Positions 1 to 7,348 are shown, counted from the first letter of the stretch. The stretch: DNA of 12,954 nucleotides from Hydrogenophilales bacterium RIFOXYD1_FULL_62_11 (GCA_001802655.1 MGZO01000110.1:56798-69751); one strand, 5' to 3'. Translations and numbers: made by a program. Notes: generated by a model not told the origin, from the sequence alone.

Positions 1-1835
1 GCCTCCAGCGCATGCAGCAGGCCGCCGCGTCGCGAGGTGATGAAAGGAATGCCCGCCTTGTTCAGTTCGCGTTCGTACAGCGCCAGATGGGTGCGCTTCT
101 TTACCAGCGCCATGACGTCGCCGGGGCGGGCGGAGTGCGTGCCCTGTTTGTCCGTTACGCCCCAGCGCCCGAGGATGTCGTCGCGCAGCACGCCGGCAAA
201 GCGGGCGGCCTCGACATGCACCGCGCGGTCGGCGGCTTCTTCGAGCGGCGTAGTGAGCGGGTTGCGCAACGTATGTGTCGTCGGGGCTTCGGTCTTTTCC
301 ACTCTGATCGGCAGGCAGCGCAGCGCGCCGGAGCGGGATTCATTTTCGGGCGCGTGGCTGTGCGGCGCAAAGCCCCCGATCCCGGCGAACACCGGGTTGA
401 GCGCCTGCACCACCGCCGGCGACAGCCGCCGCGTCATGTTGTTGCTGAACAGCGGCGCGTCGAAATGGGTGTGCAGAAATTCCGCCGCGGCGGTGAACAC
501 GCGCGCCTCGCCGCGGCGGAAACGGTAGATCGCCTGCTTGGGGTCGCCCACCATGAACACCGTCATGTCGCTGTCGGCCTCGCGCGCCGTCGTCAGCCAG
601 GTCGACAGCGCCTGCCACTGCAGCGGATTGGTGTCCTGGAACTCGTCGAGCAGCAAATGGCGGTAGCGCGCATCCAGTTTCAGCGCCAGCCCCGGTGCAT
701 GTTCCTCGCTTTGCAGCAGGCGGCAGGCCTGCCACTCGGCATCGGCAAAATCGATCACCCCCTGCTGCGACTTGGCATCCTGATACGCCGCGAGCAGCGC
801 GTGGCCGAGCTGCAGGCCGTGGCGGTTGAGCGCCCAGATGTGGATGTCGGTCTGGATGGCGGTGAGGGTTTCAAGCGCGGACTCCAGCGTGTCGAGATCG
901 CGCAGATAGGTGTCGAGTTCAGCGCCGAGCGCCTTTTCCAGATCCTTGGTCGCCTGCTTCTTGCGCCGCTGGCCCGCTGTCATCAGATGCTTCATCAGCA
1001 CGGCGTGTGCGGCGTCGGGATCGAGCGTCAGGCTGCGCTGGATTTCGGGCGCGCGCGCCTGTTCGCTCTTGCCGCCTTTTTCCAGCGCAAAGCCCACCCG
1101 CTTCACCCGCGCCGTCATCTGCGCGTCGGCCCAGAAAGCGGCCACCGGGTCGCTTTCCAGATCGGCATGCAAGCCGGGACGCAACTGTTCCAGCGCATAC
1201 GCCACCGGATCGGATTGGCCCAAGGTATACGCCCACCATTCCGCCCGCGCCTGCAAAAAATGCCGCAGCAAGGCCTGCAGATTGTGTTCGCCGATGGCGT
1301 CCAGCAGCGCCAGCAAAGCCACGCTATTGGCCGATTCGGGCGCCGCTGCGCACTGCGCCAGCAGCCGGTCGCGCACCTCGCTCTCCAGCTGGCTGGGACG
1401 CTCCAGCAGCGGCGCCCCCCACGGCACGCCAAATTCCATCGGCGCACGTTTCAGCAGATCGAGAAACCAGCCATGAAAAGTCGTCACCGTCGGCCCCGGC
1501 TGCGCCGTCAGCACCGTTTCCAGCAGCCCGCGCGCGCGCGGCAACAACGCGTCGATTTCGTCTTCCGGCACTGCGCGCTGGCGCAGAAAATCGCGCACCG
1601 TTGCGTCGTCTGCCAGCGCCAGCAGCCGCAGCCACTCGTGCAGCCGGTCGGTCATTTCCTGCGCCGCCTTGCGCGTGAACGTGATCGCCAGCAGCTCCGA
1701 AGGCGGCGCGCCCGCCAGGAGGAGGCGGATCATGCGCGAGACAAGCAGCCAGGTTTTGCCGCTGCCGGCGCAGGCTTCCACTACCGCTGAATGGGCGGGG
1801 GAAAGGGCTTCGGCGATGTTGAGGGGGCTTGGCAT
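1..1835 (-). CDS. UvrD/RecB/AddA-type ATP-dependent DNA helicase, N-terminal part (3' end beyond window)
   Basis: Superfamily 1 helicase-nuclease subunit that unwinds DNA during double-strand-break repair in the cytoplasm. Reading the minus strand from the ATG at 1835 gives 611 codons with no stop before the window edge. Visible motifs are the Walker A EACAGSGKT (residues 20-28), motif Ia AITFTRKAAQEM (about 50-62), the Walker B DEFQDTNPLQW (397-407) and motif III GDPKQAIYRFRRGE (430-443). The missing part should hold the rest of helicase domain 2 and possibly a RecB-like nuclease domain; relatives are about 1,100 residues. The ATG at 1835 is the first possible start, because upstream codons in frame contain no ATG, GTG or TTG before a TAA at 1881-1883. 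No clear Shine-Dalgarno site precedes it. Its 5' end lies 91 bp from the inverted-repeat cassette. AddA-like versus RecB-like cannot be decided from the N-terminal part. Confidence 0.9.
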   Translation of the reverse strand, partial: MPSPLNIAEALSPAHSAVVEACAGSGKTWLLVSRMIRLLLAGAPPSELLAITFTRKAAQEMTDRLHEWLRLLALADDATVRDFLRQRAVPEDEIDALLPRARGLLETVLTAQPGPTVTTFHGWFLDLLKRAPMEFGVPWGAPLLERPSQLESEVRDRLLAQCAAAPESANSVALLALLDAIGEHNLQALLRHFLQARAEWWAYTLGQSDPVAYALEQLRPGLHADLESDPVAAFWADAQMTARVKRVGFALEKGGKSEQARAPEIQRSLTLDPDAAHAVLMKHLMTAGQRRKKQATKDLEKALGAELDTYLRDLDTLESALETLTAIQTDIHIWALNRHGLQLGHALLAAYQDAKSQQGVIDFADAEWQACRLLQSEEHAPGLALKLDARYRHLLLDEFQDTNPLQWQALSTWLTTAREADSDMTVFMVGDPKQAIYRFRRGEARVFTAAAEFLHTHFDAPLFSNNMTRRLSPAVVQALNPVFAGIGGFAPHSHAPENESRSGALRCLPIRVEKTEAPTTHTLRNPLTTPLEEAADRAVHVEAARFAGVLRDDILGRWGVTDKQGTHSARPGDVMALVKKRTHLALYERELNKAGIPFITSRRGGLLHALE

Positions 1836-1926
1836 GAGGCGGGGGGTGGGGTGGAGTGGCCTGGCTGTGTTTAGCTGGGATTATCCATGAGGCTGGAGCG
1901 GGGGATGAGGTTGCTGTTGGTTGGCG

Positions 1927-2186
1927 GCTGATCGTTGGCCGGGGGTAGCCCGGCAGCTAGTCACTTTCTTTTGGTTTCGCCAAAAGAAAGTAACCAAAGA
2001 AAAGGCGACCCCGCTCATCCCCGAAACCCCGTAAATTGAGCCTGCCAGGTGGGCGTCAAAGAACTCGCCCCGCTTTTGTAATGCTTGATTAATTTTTGTG
2101 AGCGGGGCTCAAACACCTTTGCCGCTGATCCACCCGACAGACTCAATTTCCGGCGGGGCTGAGAGGGGAGGAAAGTCAAAACCAGG
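1927..2186 (+). repeat. Left arm of long inverted repeat
   Basis: This 260-bp arm matches the reverse complement of 2968-3226 with 8 substitutions (1932, 1955, 2031, 2032, 2043, 2047, 2056, 2154) and one 1-bp insertion (the extra T at 2084-2085), about 96 % identity. Weaker similarity continues 18 bp inward to 2204 (12 of 18 identical). Inside it are a perfect hairpin at 1963-1991 and a large imperfect palindrome whose outer arms are 2033-2061 and 2117-2149, with an inner 7-bp pair GCCCCGC (2067-2073) and GCGGGGC (2102-2108). It lies just downstream of the cargo gene's stop codon and upstream of the helicase start. Confidence 0.93.
1963..1991. other. Perfect hairpin in left repeat arm
   Basis: A 12-bp perfect stem (ACTTTCTTTTGG at 1963-1974 and CCAAAAGAAAGT at 1980-1991) closes a 5-nt loop. 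No uninterrupted T-tract follows on either strand, so it is not a canonical intrinsic terminator. It could still end or stabilise transcripts from the cargo gene. Confidence 0.75.
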
Positions 2187-2267
2187 CCGGTGGTGGCTGG
2201 ACGGTTTGCGTGCTTGTGATGCGACGCGGATTCACTGCAATGTTTTCGTGATGGCGCGTTACACGAT

Positions 2268-2870
2268 TTAGTTGAAGGCACCTAGTGCTGCACCATAAAT
2301 CACTAACAGAACACCAAATGCTTGTGATTTAAAGCCTCCAACAACACTGTCCTCGATCAAGGTGGATAGCCTTTTTAGTTCCGCTCCGTGACCAGACAGC
2401 GATGTATTCATTTCAATTCTCACTTCCGCTACTTGTTCATTAAGTATTCTCGATTTTTCATGAACAAGCTTGTGGCACTCTTCAATTTGCCGTTCAAGCT
2501 CATCAAGACGTTCCTCAATTGTGTTGCACTTTCTTACTACAGTAAGTTTGGTGGGACAGGAAGAAAAACCGATTGAGTTGCCCTTTGCACTGATGGTTAC
2601 TGTTCTTTTGAAAAGTGGAAATGAGCCAAACCAATCCCAAACGATGGATGCTAATCCGTGGTGTTTGAACATTCCCATATTCGCATCTATTGAGTAAAGA
2701 ACGATCAGCCCACCAATCACTTGCATGGACGCACTTATCAGCTTGTTAATGATGCTGATATGAGTATCAAAGGCTAGACACAATGAATAGTGAATAAGAC
2801 CAAAGGCGGTTAGCAATATGATTGGCCAAGCACGCCATAGCCACTTTGTGATTTGAATAAATTTGGACAT
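2268..2870 (-). CDS. Orphan membrane protein with coiled coil, cargo of the inverted-repeat cassette
   Basis: I do not recognise this 200-residue protein. It appears to have two N-terminal hydrophobic segments (about 14-34 and 45-62), a polar region with Cys105 and Cys115, a charged heptad-like stretch likely to form a coiled coil (about 117-175, starting NTIEERLDELERQIEE), and a third hydrophobic segment at the C-terminus (about 182-199). It is probably an inner-membrane protein that oligomerises through the coiled coil. The ATG at 2870 is preceded by AGGA 8 nt upstream, so the start is well supported. A -10-like TACTATAGA lies on the minus strand at 2942-2934 without a good -35 element. Its base composition is much lower in G+C than its neighbours, and it lies alone between long inverted repeats, which suggests acquisition by transfer. 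A role in defence or phage exclusion is possible for such a cargo, but no motif here shows it. Confidence 0.75.
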   Translation of the reverse strand: MSKFIQITKWLWRAWPIILLTAFGLIHYSLCLAFDTHISIINKLISASMQVIGGLIVLYSIDANMGMFKHHGLASIVWDWFGSFPLFKRTVTISAKGNSIGFSSCPTKLTVVRKCNTIEERLDELERQIEECHKLVHEKSRILNEQVAEVRIEMNTSLSGHGAELKRLSTLIEDSVVGGFKSQAFGVLLVIYGAALGAFN

Positions 2871-2878
2871 TCGTGGCG

Positions 2879-2882
2879 TCCT
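2879..2882 (-). promoter_or_regulatory. Ribosome binding site of the cassette membrane-protein gene
   Basis: AGGA on the minus strand, 8 nt before the ATG at 2870. It fixes the start of an otherwise unrecognised gene and argues that the frame is translated. Confidence 0.6.
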
Positions 2883-2967
2883 AAGATGTGAAGAGTGCGT
2901 TCGCTGCGGTGAGTGCGCGGGGTGTTCGAAGCTTCTATAGTAACGATAGCCGTCTAGTCATCATCAC

Positions 2968-3226
2968 CCTGGTTTTGACTTTCCTCCCCTCTCAGCCCAG
3001 CCGGAAATTGAGTCTGTCGGGTGGATCAGCGGCAAAGGTGTTTGAGCCCCGCTCACAAAAATTAATCAGCATTACAAAAGCGGGGCGAGTTCTTTGCCGC
3101 CCACCCGGCGGGCTCAATTTCTGGGGTTTCGGGGATGAGCGGGGTCGCCTTTTCTTTGGTTACTTTCTTTTGGCGAAACCAAAAGAAAGTGACTAGCCGC
3201 CGGGCTACCCCCGGCCAACGGTCAGC
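2968..3226 (-). repeat. Right arm of long inverted repeat
   Basis: This is the 259-bp partner of 1927-2186 in opposite orientation, with weaker similarity inward to 2950. It has the same internal plan: palindrome arms at 3005-3037 and 3092-3120, an inner GCCCCGC/GCGGGGC pair at 3046-3052 and 3080-3086, and a hairpin at 3162-3190. It ends 36 bp downstream of the mpl stop codon, so mpl transcripts would run into it. High identity between the arms implies recent duplication or gene conversion. Confidence 0.93.
3162..3190. other. Perfect hairpin in right repeat arm
   Basis: Same 12-bp stem and 5-nt loop as at 1963-1991, in opposite orientation. It lies 73 bp beyond the mpl stop codon, in the expected 3' region of the mpl mRNA, but lacks a clean T-tract. 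Confidence 0.75.
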
Positions 3227-3262
3227 TGTCCTGCAAAGACCTCGACTACAACCAACGCGCTC

Positions 3263-4690
3263 TTACGCATACCCCCCATACCGATGCATCGCCGTCAGCA
3301 CAATATCCTCGTGATAGTGCTGGTGCAGCGCTTCCAGCAGCTTGGCGTGGATGCCGCCAAAGCCGCCGTTGCTCATCATCAGGACGTGGTCGCCGGGGCG
3401 GGCGTCGGCGACGAGTTGGCTGACGAGGGCGTCGAGTTTGTCGAACACGTGGGCTTTGTCGCCGAGCGGGGCCAGGGCGATGGCGGCGTCCCAGCCGAGG
3501 TTGGCGCCAAAGCAGTAGACCTGGTCGGCGCCGGCGAGGCTGGCGGGCAGGGCGGCTTTCATGACGCCGAGTTTCATGGTGTTGGAGCGCGGTTCCAGTA
3601 CGGCGAGGATGCGCGCTTTGCCGACTTTGGCGCGCAGGCCTTCTACGGTGGTGGTGATGGCGGTGGGGTGGTGGGCGAAGTCGTCGTAGACGGTGATGCC
3701 GTGGACGGCGCCGCGCACTTCCATGCGGCGTTTGACGTTTTCGAAGCGGGAGAGGCCGTCGATGGCGGTGGCGGCAGGCACGCCGGCGTGGCGCGCGGCG
3801 GCGATGGCGGCGAGTGCGTTCATGCGGTTGTGTTCGCCGATGAGTTCCCATTCGACGCGGCCTTGCAGGGCGCTGTTGAAGAACACGTCGAAGTGGCCCT
3901 TGGCATCAACTTCTCCGGCGGTCCAGCCGCCCGCGCCATCGGCGCGGTTATTAGAGTTGGTGCTGCCGAAGCGTTCCACCGGGGTCCACAGGCCGCGCTC
4001 GAACACGTGATCGATGCTTTCATCGCGGCCGTTGGCGACGATGAGGCCGTTGCCGGGAATGGTGCGCACCAGATGGTGGAACTGGGTTTCGATGGCGGCG
4101 AGGTCGGCAAAGATGTCGGCGTGGTCGAATTCGAGGTTGTTGAAGATGGCGGTGCGCGGGCGGTAATGGACGAATTTGGAGCGCTTGTCGAAGAAGGCGG
4201 TGTCGTACTCGTCGGCTTCGATGACGAAGAAGGGGCTGTCGGTGAGCCGCGCGGAGACTTCGAAGTTCTGCGGGATGCCGCCGATGAGGAAGCCCGGGCG
4301 CAGGTGCGCGTCGTCGAGGATCCACGCCAGCATGGCGGAGGTGGTGGTTTTGCCGTGGGTGCCTGCCACCGCCAGCACCCATTTGTCTTTCAGTACGTTG
4401 TCGGCCAGCCACTGCGGGCCGGAGGTGTACGCCAGGCCGCGTTCGAGGATGGCCTCCATCAGCGGGTTGCCGCGGGTGACGACGTTGCCGACGACGAAAA
4501 TGTCGGCCTTGATGTCGGCCTGGCTGGCGTCAAAGCCTTCGATGAGGTCGATGCCGAGCGCGCGCAGCTGGTCGGACATCGGCGGGTAGACGTTGGCGTC
4601 GCAGCCGGTGACGGTGTGGCCCGCGGTGCGGGCGATGGCGGCGATCCCGCCCATGAAGGTGCCGCAGATGCCGAGAATGTGAATGTGCAT
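3263..4690 (-). CDS. mpl: UDP-N-acetylmuramate:L-alanyl-gamma-D-glutamyl-meso-diaminopimelate ligase
   Basis: Cytoplasmic Mur-ligase-family enzyme that re-attaches the recycled tripeptide L-Ala-D-Glu-meso-Dap to UDP-MurNAc with ATP, bypassing de novo peptide synthesis for peptidoglycan. The 475 residues show the N-terminal Rossmann-like MHIHILGICGTFMGG, the ATP loop GTHGKTTTS (110-118), EADEYDTAFFDKRSKF (158-173), NNLEFDHADIF (184-194), GEHNRMNALAA (285-295), YDDFAHHPTAI (335-345) and LEPRSNTMKLG (365-375). The DDFAHHPTAI and EPRSNTMK motifs separate Mpl from MurC. It is slightly longer than the E. coli enzyme (about 457); the polar, Asn/Gly-rich stretch 243-260 may account for this. The ATG at 4690 has no in-frame start nearby upstream and no strong Shine-Dalgarno site. 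It follows the hybrid kinase gene by 56 bp on the same strand. Confidence 0.95.
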   Translation of the reverse strand: MHIHILGICGTFMGGIAAIARTAGHTVTGCDANVYPPMSDQLRALGIDLIEGFDASQADIKADIFVVGNVVTRGNPLMEAILERGLAYTSGPQWLADNVLKDKWVLAVAGTHGKTTTSAMLAWILDDAHLRPGFLIGGIPQNFEVSARLTDSPFFVIEADEYDTAFFDKRSKFVHYRPRTAIFNNLEFDHADIFADLAAIETQFHHLVRTIPGNGLIVANGRDESIDHVFERGLWTPVERFGSTNSNNRADGAGGWTAGEVDAKGHFDVFFNSALQGRVEWELIGEHNRMNALAAIAAARHAGVPAATAIDGLSRFENVKRRMEVRGAVHGITVYDDFAHHPTAITTTVEGLRAKVGKARILAVLEPRSNTMKLGVMKAALPASLAGADQVYCFGANLGWDAAIALAPLGDKAHVFDKLDALVSQLVADARPGDHVLMMSNGGFGGIHAKLLEALHQHYHEDIVLTAMHRYGGYA

Positions 4691-4746
4691 GGTGTCTGGT
4701 AAGCGGTGAGGGTGAGCGGGGAAGCGGTTAACGCTGGTGGCGCGGA

Positions 4747-6666
4747 TTATCCCACAGCGGCGGCACGCCTCTGCTGGATCAGGTGGGTGAGCAGGGCGCG
4801 CAGTTTGGCGGGGCGCAGCGGTTTGTGCAGCAGCGGAAAACCGGCGTGGCTGATGCGCGAAATCGTGTCGGGGGCGGTGTCGCCGGTGACAATGATTGCG
4901 GGGATGTCGTGGCCGAATCGTTGTCGCAGGCGGGCGATGACTTCGAGGCCGTCAGTGTAGTCGGGCAGGCGATAGTCGGTGACGATGACATCGGGAATGC
5001 GGTCGAGGCTGGCCAGCCCTTGCTCGGCTTCGGCCACGCTGTGCGCGGTGACGAGGTCGATATGCCAGTTGTCGAACAGCTCGGCCATGCCGCGCAGGAT
5101 CGCGCTTTCGTCGTCCACCAGCACCACCAGGGCGTCGGCGGCGAGCTTGCCGGGGGCGGCGAGCGGCACCGGCGACTGGATCAGCTCGGCATCGCCGCAG
5201 GGCACGTCGATGCTGAATGCCGAGCCGTGCCCGAGGCGCGACAGCAGGTCCACCCGGTGTCCCAGCAGACGGCTCAGGCGCGACACGATGGCGAGCCCCA
5301 GCCCGAGCCCCTTGCTGCGGTCGCGCGCCGGATTGTCGAGCTGGACGAATTCCTGAAAGACGCTTTCCTGCTGTTCGGGCGGAATGCCGCGTCCGCTGTC
5401 GATTACGCTGAGGCGCAGCATGCTGCCGCGCCGGCGGCAGGCCACCAGCACGCCGCCCTTGTCGGTGTAGCGAATGGCATTGGCGATCAGGTTGAGCAGG
5501 ATGCGTTCGATCAACAGGGGGTCGCTGTAGAGGGGGACATCGATCGGGTGAAAGCGCAGTCGCAGATTCTTTTCGGCGGCGAGCGGGCTGAACTGCTTGT
5601 TCAGGTTGTCGAGCATGCTGCCCAGTGAGAAATGCACCGGATGCGTTTCGATGGCGCCGGCGTCCAGCCGTGAAATGTCGAGCAGGGAGTTGAACAGCAG
5701 CTCCATGGCGGCCGTGGAGGCCTCGATGTTGTCGATCAGGCTTTGGGTGCCGGGCTGTTTGTTGCGTGCTTTCAGGGCCGCAACGAACAGCGACAAGGCA
5801 TGCAGGGGCTGCCGCAAGTCATGGCTGGCCGAAGCAAAGAAACGCGACTTGGCCTGGTTGGCGCGTTCGGCCATGTTCTTTTTTGCGGCGAGGTCGGCGG
5901 TGGCTTCGCGGATGCGTTTTTCCAGTTCGCCGCGATGCGCCAGCAAGGCTTCGGCCATCTCGTTCACCCCGGCGGCGAGCGCGCCGACTTCACCGGCGGG
6001 GGGCAGTTGCGCGCGCACCGTGAGATCGTTGTGCGCCAGACGTCCGACTACCTGCCCGACGTGCCGCAGTTGCCCGGCCAGCCGGTTGGACAGGCGCCAC
6101 GCCAGCGCGCCGGTGAGCGCCAGCGCCACCATCATCAGCAGGGCGGCATGCAGCAACGTGTCGCGTTTGAAGACGTGAATCTGCTCGAGCGAGACCCCGG
6201 CTTCAACCTGTCCCAGCTGGGTGTGCGGGGGCGCGGAATGCTCGTTGAACAGCGCGTTTTCAGTCAGCCCGACACTGGGCAGGCGAATTTCGGCGCGCTG
6301 GGTGTATTGCGCAGCTGCGGGGAAAGCGGAATTCGGCTGGCCGTGGCTGGCGATGAGCTGGCCGCGGCTGTCACGCACCCGTGCGGTGGAAAGCTGGCTG
6401 GTTTCAAGTTCGGAGGCCAGCAGTGCGTCAACGCGTTGCGTATCGCCGCTGATCAGCGCATACGGCAGCGCTTCGGCCAGATGGCGGGCGGCATTGCCGG
6501 CGCGTGCATGCAATGCGTCTTCTGCGGTGGAAAGGGTTTGCGAGGTGAAATACACCACCATGCCGAATTCAGCCAGAAAGGCCGGCAGCAAGGCAATCAC
6601 CAGCATCCGGCTGCGGATGCTGGTGAGCAGCGGCAGGCGACTGGAGAGGTTGCGTAAAAAATCCAC
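4747..6666 (-). CDS. Hybrid sensor histidine kinase with C-terminal receiver domain
   Basis: Inner-membrane signal-transducing kinase of 639 residues. The order seen is transmembrane segment (about 20-41), periplasmic region (42-166) with no domain I recognise, second transmembrane segment (about 167-190), HAMP linker (about 191-245), coiled linker, HisKA with phosphoacceptor His282 in SASHDLRQPLHAL, HATPase_c with N-box LLNLIANAIRY (390-400), G1 DSGRGIP (423-429) and G2 GLGLGLA (453-459), then a receiver with acidic Asp518/Asp519, phosphoacceptor Asp564 (VTDYRLPD), Thr594 and Lys615. All catalytic residues are present. The start codon is GTG (6666) with a poor ribosome site, 7 bp after the response-regulator stop, so translation is probably coupled. 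The next in-frame ATG is codon 21, inside the first membrane segment, so the GTG start is preferred. The ligand is unknown. Confidence 0.93.
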   Translation of the reverse strand: MDFLRNLSSRLPLLTSIRSRMLVIALLPAFLAEFGMVVYFTSQTLSTAEDALHARAGNAARHLAEALPYALISGDTQRVDALLASELETSQLSTARVRDSRGQLIASHGQPNSAFPAAAQYTQRAEIRLPSVGLTENALFNEHSAPPHTQLGQVEAGVSLEQIHVFKRDTLLHAALLMMVALALTGALAWRLSNRLAGQLRHVGQVVGRLAHNDLTVRAQLPPAGEVGALAAGVNEMAEALLAHRGELEKRIREATADLAAKKNMAERANQAKSRFFASASHDLRQPLHALSLFVAALKARNKQPGTQSLIDNIEASTAAMELLFNSLLDISRLDAGAIETHPVHFSLGSMLDNLNKQFSPLAAEKNLRLRFHPIDVPLYSDPLLIERILLNLIANAIRYTDKGGVLVACRRRGSMLRLSVIDSGRGIPPEQQESVFQEFVQLDNPARDRSKGLGLGLAIVSRLSRLLGHRVDLLSRLGHGSAFSIDVPCGDAELIQSPVPLAAPGKLAADALVVLVDDESAILRGMAELFDNWHIDLVTAHSVAEAEQGLASLDRIPDVIVTDYRLPDYTDGLEVIARLRQRFGHDIPAIIVTGDTAPDTISRISHAGFPLLHKPLRPAKLRALLTHLIQQRRAAAVG

Positions 6667-6673
6667 CGGGAGC

Positions 6674-7324
6674 TTAGGTTTTTTGCATCAGCCGCTGGAT
6701 TTCGAGCACGGCCTCGGTGCGGTTGCTGACGTTGAAGGCGCGAAAAATCGCAGCGACGTGAACTTTGACCGTGCCCTCGCTCATGGCCAGCATGCCGCCA
6801 ATGCTCTTGTTGCTGAAGCCCTGAACCAGCAGGCGCGCCACTTCAAACTGGCGCGCGGTCAGGCCGCTGTTTTGCAGCGCCTTGAAATCATCGGGCGCGA
6901 CAACGTGCAGGCCGCCGTGACTGTCGTCGAGGCAGGCGGGCACATAGATGTCGCCGGCCAGCACCTGCCGCAATGCGGCCAGCATCACTTCGGTGGACGC
7001 TGCCTTGGGAATGTAGCCTAGCGCACCGGCTTCCAGCGCGCTGCGAATGTCGTGCGGTGATTCCGAGGCCGACAGCACCACCAGCGGAATGTCCGGGAAC
7101 TCGCTGCGAAACAGGGTGATGCCCTGCATGCCGACGAATCCCGGCATGTTGAGGTCGACCAGGGCGAGATCGAGGTCGGGGTGGGTACGGCTTTGGGAAA
7201 ACAGGCTGGGGTAATCGTGGGCATCGACGATTTCCAGCGCCGGTTCGAGCTGGGTCAATACCTGGCGGATTCCCTCGCGCATCAGCGGGTGATCGTCGGC
7301 CAACAGGGTTTTCATCGCGCGCAT
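6674..7324 (-). CDS. NarL/FixJ-family two-component response regulator
   Basis: DNA-binding transcription regulator of 216 residues. The receiver domain has the acidic pair Asp10/Asp11, phosphoacceptor Asp57 (LVDLNMPG), Ser85 and Lys107. The LuxR-type helix-turn-helix spans about 154-211 (LTARQFEVARLLVQGFSNKS, then MSEGTVKVHV). Two ATG codons are possible: 7324, and 7315 (codon 4), which gives MKTLLADDHPL, a more typical family N-terminus. Neither has a strong Shine-Dalgarno site. It is followed after 7 bp by the hybrid kinase gene, which is presumably its partner, so phosphate could reach Asp57 from the kinase His282 directly or be tuned by the kinase's own receiver. Target genes cannot be read from the sequence. 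Confidence 0.94.
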   Translation of the reverse strand: MRAMKTLLADDHPLMREGIRQVLTQLEPALEIVDAHDYPSLFSQSRTHPDLDLALVDLNMPGFVGMQGITLFRSEFPDIPLVVLSASESPHDIRSALEAGALGYIPKAASTEVMLAALRQVLAGDIYVPACLDDSHGGLHVVAPDDFKALQNSGLTARQFEVARLLVQGFSNKSIGGMLAMSEGTVKVHVAAIFRAFNVSNRTEAVLEIQRLMQKT

Positions 7325-7348
7325 CCAGACATGGACGCGATTCTAGCG

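Larger units (their letters stand above)
1927..3226. other. Inverted-repeat-bounded cassette carrying one low-GC gene
   Basis: Two nearly identical 260-bp sequences in opposite orientation (1927-2186 and 2968-3226) enclose 781 bp whose only convincing gene is the membrane-protein ORF at 2268-2870. The cargo is about 42 % G+C in two counted lines, against about 63 % in a counted hemC line. The unit sits between mpl and the helicase gene, which share a strand. I see no transposase, integrase, tRNA target or target-site duplication at the outer ends. It could be a non-autonomous mobile unit, an invertible segment, or a foreign gene caught between two copies of a dispersed repeat. The two stretches of over 300 bp without a gene (1836-2267 and 2871-3262) are mostly filled by the repeat arms. 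Confidence 0.55.

Noticed and set aside
12..1790. 592-residue plus-strand open frame, the longest complete frame at the left end
   Set aside because: It lies antisense to the helicase, whose minus-strand frame carries Walker A, Walker B and GDPKQAIYRF motifs. The plus-strand product is Arg/Gln/His-rich with no domain, typical of shadow frames in GC-rich DNA.
2033..2149. CRISPR-like or tandem repeat array
   Set aside because: The repeated motifs are inverted palindrome arms, not direct repeats with regular spacers.
2888..3196. 102-residue plus-strand frame in the right repeat arm
   Set aside because: It consists mainly of the repeat; the frame is not kept in the other copy because of a 1-bp indel, and no ribosome site precedes it.
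1927..3226. Insertion sequence with terminal inverted repeats
   Set aside because: The arms are far longer than typical IS ends, there is no transposase between them and no target duplication is visible, so I report an inverted-repeat cassette and not an IS.
3284..4702. 472-residue plus-strand open frame opposite mpl
   Set aside because: It is the antisense shadow of mpl: a Gly/Val/Ala/Asp-rich product with no motif, while the minus strand holds all Mur-ligase motifs.
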